Origin: Actinomycetes bacterium | GTDB lineage: Bacteria > Actinomycetota > Aquicultoria > CAJVYJ01 > JAUVQD01 | Direction of reading: 5' to 3' | Length of the DNA stretch: 7,410 nucleotides | NCBI GenBank assembly: GCA_030598355.1 | Contig: JAUVQD010000060.1 | Coordinates: forward strand, 1 to 7,410 | Shown here: positions 1-4,505 of the stretch, one piece after another | Numbering within the stretch: position 1 is the stretch's first letter | Layout of the letters: each line of letters begins with the position of its first letter | The notes under the pieces: model-generated | What the model was told of the DNA's origin: nothing | The model's database searches: none | The model's input: the letters and a program-made list of their open reading frames with translations, nothing else | Translations under genes and position numbers: made by a program

Positions 1-1443
1 AGCCGAACCAGTTGGAATAAGTCCCGCCAGAAAACAACCAACGACTGAATCTGTTTTATCGACCAATGCCGCGACCTGGCCAACTACTGTCTTAGGTAGC
101 TCGTCGTCCGCAAACCTGGGTTGGTAGTGCTCCTTGATGGCTTCAGCGACTTCTGCTTCCTCACCATCAACCAAAGCATATTCTTTTCCGACCACCCCTT
201 GAAGATCTGTAAATTCGATCACCATTAAGGTCGTAAGATCTGCTTTAGCCAGTAGAATTGTCCGATCAATCTTCTTTTTGCTCTTGTCGTCAAGACCGAT
301 TAAACCGGCGAGCCGGTTGGCGAGACGCCGCGCGCGTTCGGTTTTTTCATAGACGGTTCCGAGCTTTGCCTGCCAAACGACATCTTTAAGCCGATCGACC
401 TTTGATTCAAGTGTCGTCTTAGTGTCTTCGTGGAAAAAGAAAGCCGCGTCGGCCAGGCGGGCTCTTAAAACCCGTTCGTGACCATGCTTAATCTGCTCAT
501 TATGCTTAGGGTCGCCGTTGTGAACAACAACGAAAAGGGGCAGTAGCTGGCCCTTGCTGTTTTCAATAGGAAAATAACGCTGGTGAGATTCCATGGCAGT
601 GACCAAAACCTGGCGCGGAATCTTAAGAAATTCCTTGTCAAAACTACCGACAATTGCGTGCGGATCTTCGACCAAATAGACGACCTCATGAAGAATTCGA
701 CCGTCAATTGCGCCGCGACCACCGGCGGCTTCAGCGACCGCTTCGATCTGACCCCTGAGATTAAGCTCAGCTGAAGGCGCGTTAGAAAACTTTACTTTCG
801 CTTGTCCAAGGGTTTTTTCGTAATCATCTGCTTGTGCGATTTCAAACGGCCCTTCTGCTAAAAAACGATGGCCAAATGTCTGACGTCCTGAAACAAGACC
901 CGCGAACTCAACAGGAACCACTTCGTCGCCAAAGAGGGCCAACAGCCATCGGACGGGGCGGATAAATTTTGTTTGACCGCTCCCCCATCTCATAGCTTTT
1001 GTGAATTCCAGGCTCTTGATAAGTGATGTCAAAAGATCAGGCAGGACTTTTTCTGTTGCCAGACCCGGATGCTTTTTGACAGCGAAGACATATTCGCCGC
1101 CATCCGCGTTCCGGATTTCAAGATCGTCTAGCTCTACTCCCAGGGACTTTGCGAAACCCACAGCTGCGGGAGTCGGGGCGCCGTCTTCTGCGTAAGCCGC
1201 GCGTTTTGGCGGGCCTTTTACGCTCTCTTCAGCTGATTCCTGGTTTAACGCCAGACCATTAACGATCAAAACCAGTCTGCGAGGCGTTGCCCGAGCCATA
1301 ATTTTAGCGTCTTGGCCAGCCGACTTTAACCGGTATTCGCGCAGTAAAGTATCGGCCTGATGTTCAAGTTGGGTCACACCGGAAGCAGCCGCGGACGCCG
1401 GCATCTCCTCTGTACCTATTTCAAAGAGAAGTGTTTTAGACAT
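1..1443 (-). CDS. glyS: Glycyl-tRNA synthetase beta subunit, 3' end cut by window edge
   Basis: The beta subunit of the alpha2-beta2 bacterial glycyl-tRNA synthetase binds tRNA and works with GlyQ to make Gly-tRNA in the cytosol. I translated the minus strand from ATG at 1441-1443; the frame stays open for 481 codons to base 1. Family landmarks are the N-terminus [16 protein letters not shown] (1-16), ESHQRYFP (285-292), [13 protein letters not shown] (328-340), [13 protein letters not shown] (438-450) and [19 protein letters not shown] (462-480). Full-length GlyS is usually about 690 residues, so roughly 200 C-terminal residues, including the anticodon-binding-type domain, lie to the left of the window. 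The start overlaps the glyQ stop by 8 bases (ATGTCTAA), which implies translational coupling. A weak AGGGAAG lies just upstream. Regulation should come from the T-box in front of glyQ. No frameshift is seen. Confidence 0.97.
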   Translation of the reverse strand, partial: MSKTLLFEIGTEEMPASAAASGVTQLEHQADTLLREYRLKSAGQDAKIMARATPRRLVLIVNGLALNQESAEESVKGPPKRAAYAEDGAPTPAAVGFAKSLGVELDDLEIRNADGGEYVFAVKKHPGLATEKVLPDLLTSLIKSLEFTKAMRWGSGQTKFIRPVRWLLALFGDEVVPVEFAGLVSGRQTFGHRFLAEGPFEIAQADDYEKTLGQAKVKFSNAPSAELNLRGQIEAVAEAAGGRGAIDGRILHEVVYLVEDPHAIVGSFDKEFLKIPRQVLVTAMESHQRYFPIENSKGQLLPLFVVVHNGDPKHNEQIKHGHERVLRARLADAAFFFHEDTKTTLESKVDRLKDVVWQAKLGTVYEKTERARRLANRLAGLIGLDDKSKKKIDRTILLAKADLTTLMVIEFTDLQGVVGKEYALVDGEEAEVAEAIKEHYQPRFADDELPKTVVGQVAALVDKTDSVVGCFLAGLIPTGSA

Positions 1444-2302
1444 TTTCTTCCCTTTGCTCTATGTAGGTTGCAGCACAAGCTCGAGCGAGCTCGCGCACTC
1501 TGGCGATAAACCGAACTCTTTCGGTAACACTTATGGCCCCGCGCGCGTCTAACATGTTGAAAGCATGCGAACATTTAAGAACATAATCGTAAGCCGGTGA
1601 GACCAACCCTTCCCCGACAGCCTTCTTGGCTTCAGCCTCAAAGTTGTCAAACAAACCAAACAACATATCGGTATCAGCAATCTCAAAGTTATATTTTGAC
1701 CATTCAACTTCATCTCGGTGATGAATATCACCGTACTTCAGCTTGTCTGTCCACATGAGATCATAGACGCTCTCTTTGCCCTGAATATACATGGCGATAC
1801 GTTCAAGTCCATAGGTTATTTCCGCGGAAATAAGCGGCAATTCCACTCCACCGACCTGCTGAAAGTAAGTGAATTGAGTAATCTCCATGCCGTCAAGCCA
1901 GACTTCCCAACCCAAACCCCACGCGCCCAGCGTCGGCGACTCCCAATCGTCCTCGACTAAGCGGATATCGTGTTCATCGGGTTTTACGCCTATTGCGCGC
2001 AGGCTGTTGAAATAAATGTCTAGTACGTCATCAGGTGAGGGTTTCAGGATGACTTGAAATTGATAGTAATGCTGGAGTCTGTTGGGATTTTCACCATAGC
2101 GGCCATCTGTCGGCCGCCTGGAGGGCTCGACATAAGCAACCTGCCACGGCTCTGGTCCGAGACTCTTTAAAAATGTTGCTGGATTAAATGTTCCGGCCCC
2201 TACTTCAACATCGTATGGCTGAAATATCAAACAACCGTAGTCGGCCCAGTAGTTTTGCAACTTTAGGATTATATCCTGGAAGCTTAGCGGCTTCTCCTCC
2301 AA
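1436..2302 (-). CDS. glyQ: Glycyl-tRNA synthetase alpha subunit
   Basis: This is the catalytic alpha subunit of the heterotetrameric class II glycyl-tRNA synthetase: it activates glycine with ATP and, with GlyS, charges tRNA-Gly. The 288-residue product is of normal family length. It carries [18 protein letters not shown] (7-24), the motif 2 block [19 protein letters not shown] (59-77, with ATP-contacting arginines), the glycine-pocket block [20 protein letters not shown] (125-144) and motif 3 [14 protein letters not shown] (161-174). The start is TTG at 2300-2302. No ATG lies near the conserved N-terminus, and GGGAGAGAGG about ten bases upstream can serve as ribosome binding site. That purine stretch and the TTG sit in the T-box terminator and its U tract, so the leader may also control initiation. 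It is the first gene of the glyQS operon and overlaps glyS by 8 bases. Confidence 0.98.
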   Translation of the reverse strand: MEEKPLSFQDIILKLQNYWADYGCLIFQPYDVEVGAGTFNPATFLKSLGPEPWQVAYVEPSRRPTDGRYGENPNRLQHYYQFQVILKPSPDDVLDIYFNSLRAIGVKPDEHDIRLVEDDWESPTLGAWGLGWEVWLDGMEITQFTYFQQVGGVELPLISAEITYGLERIAMYIQGKESVYDLMWTDKLKYGDIHHRDEVEWSKYNFEIADTDMLFGLFDNFEAEAKKAVGEGLVSPAYDYVLKCSHAFNMLDARGAISVTERVRFIARVRELARACAATYIEQREENV

Positions 2303-2343
2303 AAAAAATAAACCTCTCTCCCTGATGCAGGGACGAAAGATTT
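2301..2343 (-). terminator. T-box intrinsic terminator of glyQS
   Basis: On the minus strand the 5' arm (2343-2328) and 3' arm (2324-2310) form a 15-bp stem with one bulged G (at 2334) and a CAT loop, followed by A and eight U residues (2308-2301). The 5' arm contains the TCCCT that the antiterminator also needs, so the two folds exclude each other. Unusually, the 3' arm also holds the purine-rich candidate ribosome binding site, and the last U residues form part of the TTG start codon of glyQ. Termination and occlusion of translation could therefore be combined. Confidence 0.92.
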
Positions 2344-2508
2344 CTCTTTTCGCGGTTCCACCCTACTTGACAACCAAAAAACTAAGGTTTGTCCTCTCAT
2401 TTCTCTAAAGGCTCCGAAGCCCCTTCACCGACTTATGCCGGCTTTCACTATCCCGGCTCGCTTTTACCCGTCAGCTACTCTTCTTCATCTGCGCCTCTGT
2501 ATAAGATT
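2301..2508 (-). ncRNA. Glycine T-box leader (riboswitch) of glyQS
   Basis: T-box leaders bind uncharged tRNA and switch from terminator to antiterminator. The hallmark box AGGGTGGAACCGCG is at 2364-2351 and is closed by CGTCCCT at 2335-2329. Its UGGA tetranucleotide pairs with a tRNA ending UCCA, matching the U73 discriminator of bacterial tRNA-Gly. Stem I has the GA-rich stretch GATGAAGAAGAGTAG (2489-2475) and a distal hairpin with GCCGG/CCGGC arms (2457-2437). The presumed specifier lies in GGGGC at 2423-2419, just before the conserved CTTCGGAGC. Every in-tract choice (GGG or GGC) is a glycine codon, and spacing to GAGC favours GGG. A GACAAACC/GGTTGTC hairpin (2393-2369) looks like stem III. 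The transcript start near 2508 is inferred from the promoter. Confidence 0.95.
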
Positions 2509-2514
2509 AGCTTG

Positions 2515-2543
2515 ATATTAACAAACGCTTTTTTGACTGTCAA
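2515..2543 (-). promoter_or_regulatory. Housekeeping promoter of glyQS
   Basis: On the minus strand, TTGACA (2543-2538) is followed by a 17-base spacer and TAATAT (2520-2515). The -35 is perfect, the -10 matches five of six positions, and the spacing is ideal for the vegetative sigma factor. The predicted start at about 2508 puts the whole T-box in the transcript. Confidence 0.88.
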
Positions 2544-2604
2544 TGAATCGTTTAGCTGGCATTATTTTGATTAAAACTAAGGTATCGGGATAAAAAAATA
2601 GGAC

Positions 2605-2611
2605 AAGGAGG
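2605..2611 (+). promoter_or_regulatory. Shine-Dalgarno site of the YtxH/BON gene
   Basis: AAGGAGG ends nine bases before the ATG at 2621 and fixes that start. The 77 bases between the glyQS -35 box and this gene hold no ORF, and I see no convincing forward promoter there. Confidence 0.8.
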
Positions 2612-2620
2612 ACGAGAATA

Positions 2621-3106
2621 ATGGAAAAAGAAGAAGGTCATCACGCTATAGTAAGAACGTTAATATTTGCCGCCGGGGTAGGTGTAGGTTTTTTAACGGC
2701 CCCAAAGACCGGGAGAGGAACTCGCGCATGGGTACGCGATAAAACTAAGCATTACCAAAAGGAAATACGGACAACCGAGCGTCGCGTCGAATCAAAAGCC
2801 GCATACGAGGAAGATCGCCTTAAAGGAGTGGCCCACAAAGCAAAACAGCTCACCCTTGTGCCAGGAGAAGATGGATATGTTGATGACGTAGTTACGCAAC
2901 GAGTCAGAACAAAGATCGGTGAAAACCCGGAAACGGGCCATCTCCCGCGTATAAATGTCGACACCGCTGATCAAGTCGTGACTTTGCGAGGACGCGTGCC
3001 ATCTGATCGTGAAAAACAGACACTTGAAGAGATCGCAGCGAATGAGCCCGGCGTAGAAAAAGTTGTCAACAAAGTAACAGTTTCCAGAAAAAAGGCCGCC
3101 GGGTAG
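2621..3106 (+). CDS. Membrane-anchored YtxH-like protein with C-terminal BON domain
   Basis: This 161-residue protein has three parts. A single hydrophobic segment at about 9-27 runs into a YtxH-like signature, GFLTAPKTGRGTR (23-35). Next comes a charged, probably helical stretch (about 36-75). A BON domain follows at about 85-156, recognised by VVTLRGRVPS (119-128) and GVEKVVNKVTV (144-154). BON domains are thought to bind phospholipid or other ligands and are common in envelope and osmotic stress proteins; YtxH proteins are general-stress or envelope proteins. No enzyme motif is present. The start is supported by a strong ribosome binding site. The next gene begins five bases after the stop, so the two are probably cotranscribed. 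A stress-protective role at the membrane is inference. Confidence 0.88.
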   Translation: MEKEEGHHAIVRTLIFAAGVGVGFLTAPKTGRGTRAWVRDKTKHYQKEIRTTERRVESKAAYEEDRLKGVAHKAKQLTLVPGEDGYVDDVVTQRVRTKIGENPETGHLPRINVDTADQVVTLRGRVPSDREKQTLEEIAANEPGVEKVVNKVTVSRKKAAG

Positions 3107-3111
3107 CGACG

Positions 3112-3516
3112 ATGGCCAAGAACAAATTTATTGAAGTGATCAATAAAGAATTGGGCTTGAAGGATTCAAAACACGCGGAAATGGCAGCCGGCATTGTTTT
3201 GAGAACCCTTCAGGAGCGGTTGACGGAAGATCAAGCAGAGCGCATTGAAGCCGATCTTCCCAAAGAGCTCAAGCCGCTGTGGTCACGCGGGCTTACCGAT
3301 AAACTTGTGTCACTCTGGCGCGGACCGGAAAAAATGACCAAAGGTCAGTTCTATGATCGAATCCAAAACAGAGCGCATTTGGAAAGCCGGGCAGAGACCG
3401 AACACCTGACCCAAGGAGTCTTCAAAGCCCTTAAGCGCCAACTGCCATCAAAACAAGGCCAAGATGTGGCTACGCAGCTCCCGAGAGACCTAAAGAACTT
3501 ATGGAACGCGTCTTAG
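3112..3516 (+). CDS. DUF2267 family protein, two internal repeats
   Basis: A 134-residue soluble, mostly helical protein. Two copies of one module are visible, at about 19-57 and 94-131. Each has the spacing V-x3-L-x3-L, an alternating charged stretch, then LP-x2-LK-x-LW (LPKELKPLW at 49-57; LPRDLKNLW at 123-131). This duplication and the Leu-Pro...Leu-Trp ending are typical of DUF2267 proteins, whose biochemical function is unknown. It starts five bases after the YtxH/BON stop with only a weak ribosome binding site, so translational coupling is likely. DUF2267 genes often lie beside BON or other stress genes, which fits here. No catalytic residues can be named. Confidence 0.85.
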   Translation: MAKNKFIEVINKELGLKDSKHAEMAAGIVLRTLQERLTEDQAERIEADLPKELKPLWSRGLTDKLVSLWRGPEKMTKGQFYDRIQNRAHLESRAETEHLTQGVFKALKRQLPSKQGQDVATQLPRDLKNLWNAS

Positions 3517-3532
3517 GAAATTAAGACAGGTC

Positions 3533-3541
3533 TGATATGAT
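3533..3541 (+). promoter_or_regulatory. Extended -10 promoter of the glutaredoxin gene (probable leaderless start)
   Basis: TGATATGAT matches the extended -10 form TGnTATAAT (TATGAT at 3536-3541). A -35 is poor (TTAGGA at 3513-3518), as is usual for extended -10 promoters. The expected transcription start, six to seven bases downstream, falls at or next to the A of the ATG at 3548. No Shine-Dalgarno sequence lies before the gene, so the message would be leaderless. The same bases could instead be read through from the DUF2267 gene. Confidence 0.5.
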
Positions 3542-3547
3542 GTCCTT

Positions 3548-3766
3548 ATGACTGAGATAAAAATATACACAAAACCAGGCTGTCCCTACTGCGCCGCCGC
3601 CAAAACAGATTTAGACGGCAGAGGCGCAGAATACGATGAGATTGATGTGCTGAGTGACCCCAGTGCCATGGAAGAGATGACCAAGTTATCCGGCGGGCGA
3701 ACTGTGCCGGTCATTGTCGAGGGCGAGAAAGTAACCGTCGGCTTTGGCGGCGGTTGAAGTGTTTAA
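3548..3766 (+). CDS. Glutaredoxin-like protein, probable selenoprotein with C-terminal Sec-x-x (TGA at 3755-3757)
   Basis: A thioredoxin-fold thiol oxidoreductase of the small glutaredoxin type: beta strand KIYTKPG, redox motif CPYC at 12-15, and the cis-proline motif TVPVI at 52-56, ending VTVGFGGG (62-69). Taken at face value the gene stops at TGA 3755-3757 with 69 residues. Reading that TGA as selenocysteine adds only Sec70-Ser-Val before TAA at 3764-3766, giving GFGGG-U-S-V. I recall a glutaredoxin-like family named 'Uxx-star' that has Sec or Cys third from the C-terminus after a GFGG-like segment. A SECIS-type hairpin follows (3774-3791). An in-frame TGA at 3533-3535 excludes any earlier start, and there is no ribosome binding site. 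The glutaredoxin call is firm; selenocysteine is a strong inference, and the short reading ends at 3757. The Sec could form a selenenylsulfide with a CPYC cysteine. Confidence 0.82.
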
Positions 3767-3773
3767 CTTCGTA

Positions 3774-3791
3774 CAGCCGCGGTCGCGGTTG
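3774..3791 (+). promoter_or_regulatory. Candidate bacterial SECIS hairpin
   Basis: Arms CAGCCGC (3774-3780) and GCGGTTG (3785-3791) pair over seven base pairs, one of them G-U, around a GGUC tetraloop at 3781-3784. The loop begins 24 bases after the last base of the TGA. Bacterial SECIS elements sit just 3' of the UGA with a short loop that has G in its first two positions, as in the GGUC-containing loop of E. coli fdhF. No U tract follows, so a terminator is less likely. A smaller hairpin, GAAGT/ACTTC (3756-3770), starts inside the TGA itself. Confidence 0.6.
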
Positions 3792-3805
3792 ACAAGCATT
3801 TAGGA

Positions 3806-4210
3806 TTACAGCTCCGGGAAGAAAATACCAATTTCACGCTTGGCGCTATCGACAGAGTCAGAGCCGTGGACGATATTAGCCGTAATTTCCAGCGCGAACT
3901 CTCCTCTTAAGCTTCCAGGATCGGCTTCAAGCGGATTCGTCGCCCCGTTTAATTTCCTGGCCGCGGCGACAGCTCCCGCACCTTCTAAGACCATTAAGAC
4001 GACTGGGCCTGACGTCACGTGCTTAACCAGGTCGTCAAAAAAAGGTTTTTCAACATGTTCGCCATAGTGCTGCTTGGCGATATCGGCGCTCAGATTCTCC
4101 ATCCGTAGATCAACTATTTTTAGACCTTTTGCCTCGTATCGATAGAGACACTCGCCCACGAGTTGTTTTTTTACTCCATCCGGTTTTATCATTACAAATG
4201 TTCGTTCCAT
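3806..4210 (-). CDS. ndk: Nucleoside diphosphate kinase
   Basis: Ndk transfers the gamma phosphate of ATP to nucleoside diphosphates through a phosphohistidine, balancing NTP and dNTP pools in the cytosol. The 134-residue product has the N-terminal MERTFVMIKPDGV (1-13), GATNPLEADPGSLRGEFA (89-106) and the active-site segment NIVHGSDSVDSAKREI (112-127) with catalytic His115. Length is normal. The frame extends upstream to ATGs at 4243 and 4237, but ATG at 4208-4210 is chosen because the family begins there and AGGGAGA lies seven or so bases before it. It is convergent with the glutaredoxin gene (39 bases from the TAA at 3766) and divergent from the copper promoter. A weak TTGGCT/TTTGAT promoter (4268-4239, 18-base spacer) is possible. 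Confidence 0.97.
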   Translation of the reverse strand: MERTFVMIKPDGVKKQLVGECLYRYEAKGLKIVDLRMENLSADIAKQHYGEHVEKPFFDDLVKHVTSGPVVLMVLEGAGAVAAARKLNGATNPLEADPGSLRGEFALEITANIVHGSDSVDSAKREIGIFFPEL

Positions 4211-4293
4211 TAATTCTCCCTTGCCTAGTCGCTGCATGATCAAAATCTCCAGATGTCAGTTTAGCCAAAAAACCACTAAAGCGATAGTTTTTC

Positions 4294-4323
4294 TTGACAA
4301 ACGTTACCCCCTAGGGGTATACC
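4294..4323 (+). promoter_or_regulatory. Copper-unit promoter with embedded operator
   Basis: TTGACA at 4294-4299 is a perfect -35. After 18 bases comes TATACC at 4318-4323, a four-of-six -10. The spacer is almost filled by the copper operator, so a bound repressor would block RNA polymerase. Transcription would start near 4330 and give a leader of about 175 bases before copA. A further AT-rich TATATAA at 4325-4331 is too far from this -35 to be its partner. Confidence 0.7.
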
Positions 4324-4324
4324 C
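4305..4324 (+). promoter_or_regulatory. CsoR-type copper operator
   Basis: TACCCC-CTA-GGGGTA (4305-4319) is an inverted repeat of the G/C-tract kind bound by CsoR copper-sensing repressors, with the family's usual TACCCC/GGGGTA arms. A second, perfect palindrome GGGTATACCC (4315-4324) shares its right arm and covers the -10. Its position in front of a Cu(I) ATPase supports copper control. No csoR gene is in the window, so the regulator must be elsewhere. A CueR-type activator site in the spacer is an alternative, but the sequence matches CsoR sites better. Confidence 0.75.
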
Positions 4325-4341
4325 TATATAACCCTTTCTTT

Positions 4342-4351
4342 AGGAGGTGAT
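4342..4351 (+). promoter_or_regulatory. Full-consensus Shine-Dalgarno of the leader ORF
   Basis: AGGAGGTGAT is complementary over ten bases to the 3' end of 16S rRNA, and its GGAGG core is eight bases from the ATG at 4356. It is far better than the GGGGGTG (4493-4499) that serves copA, so the small ORF should be translated strongly. Confidence 0.9.
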
Positions 4352-4355
4352 ATTG

Positions 4356-4412
4356 ATGGCAAGGTTTATGATTCCCAGAATCGCGCATTGCGACGGTGGT
4401 TGCAAATGGTAG
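4356..4412 (+). CDS. 18-residue leader peptide with HC-x3-C motif upstream of copA
   Basis: The ORF encodes MARFMIPRIAHCDGGCKW and stops at TAG 4410-4412. It lies between the copper-controlled promoter and copA, 93 bases before the copA start. Evidence that it is real: a perfect ribosome binding site at ideal spacing, a position inside the leader, and a C-terminal cluster of His11, Cys12 and Cys16 that could bind Cu(I). Known parallels are upstream ORFs with a Cys-x3-Cys motif that control copper genes in proteobacteria (CruR in Bordetella, CutF in Rhodobacter); those are longer, and similarity here is only in motif and position. It could act by nascent-chain sensing, by ribosome position on the leader, or as a tiny copper-binding protein. 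I do not recognise a named family. Confidence 0.72.
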   Translation: MARFMIPRIAHCDGGCKW

Positions 4413-4436
4413 TCCTGGGTATGACATAAAACTACC
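4374..4436 (+). promoter_or_regulatory. Competing leader hairpins spanning the small-ORF stop codon
   Basis: Fold A pairs CCCAG (4374-4378) with CTGGG (4415-4419) and encloses a small hairpin TCGC/GCGA (4381-4393). Fold B pairs TGGTAGT (4407-4413, containing the last Trp codon and TAG) with ACTACCG (4431-4437). The strands interleave, so both cannot form as simple helices. A ribosome at the stop codon would break both. The helices are only five to seven base pairs, so an attenuator-like switch is inference. Confidence 0.35.
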
Positions 4437-4444
4437 GGATAATG

Positions 4445-4470
4445 CTACAAAACAGTCCTACAAAACAGTC
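4445..4470 (+). repeat. Perfect 13-bp tandem repeat in the copA leader
   Basis: CTACAAAACAGTC occurs twice without a gap (4445-4457 and 4458-4470). The CTACA in each unit can pair with TGTAG at 4498-4502, between the copA ribosome binding site and its start codon. It could be a simple slippage duplication or part of translational control of copA. Confidence 0.85.
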
Positions 4471-4505
4471 AATTTAAGGTTATATCCTTCACGGGGGTGT
4501 AGTGG

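Noticed and set aside
465..722. Minus-strand open frame of 85 codons within glyS
   Set aside because: It overlaps glyS on the same strand in another frame; glyS has continuous family motifs across this stretch.
2389..2574. Plus-strand open frame of 61 codons opposite the T-box
   Set aside because: It runs antisense through the T-box leader and the glyQS promoter, has no ribosome binding site and no recognisable protein features.
2569..2592. Possible general-stress (sigma-B-like) promoter GATTAA-N12-GGGATA before the YtxH/BON gene
   Set aside because: The -10 matches only three of six positions of the sigma-B consensus, so it is not better than chance.
3756..3770. GAAGT/ACTTC hairpin as a terminator of the glutaredoxin gene
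   Set aside because: It has only five base pairs and no U tract on either side, and it starts within the TGA codon; a terminator role is unsupported.
4445..4470. Reading the 13-bp tandem repeat as a CRISPR or iteron array
   Set aside because: There are only two copies, no spacer between them and no replication or Cas genes nearby.
4476..4489. AAGG/CCTT hairpin before the copA ribosome binding site
   Set aside because: Four base pairs with a six-base loop is too weak to claim as a regulatory element by itself.
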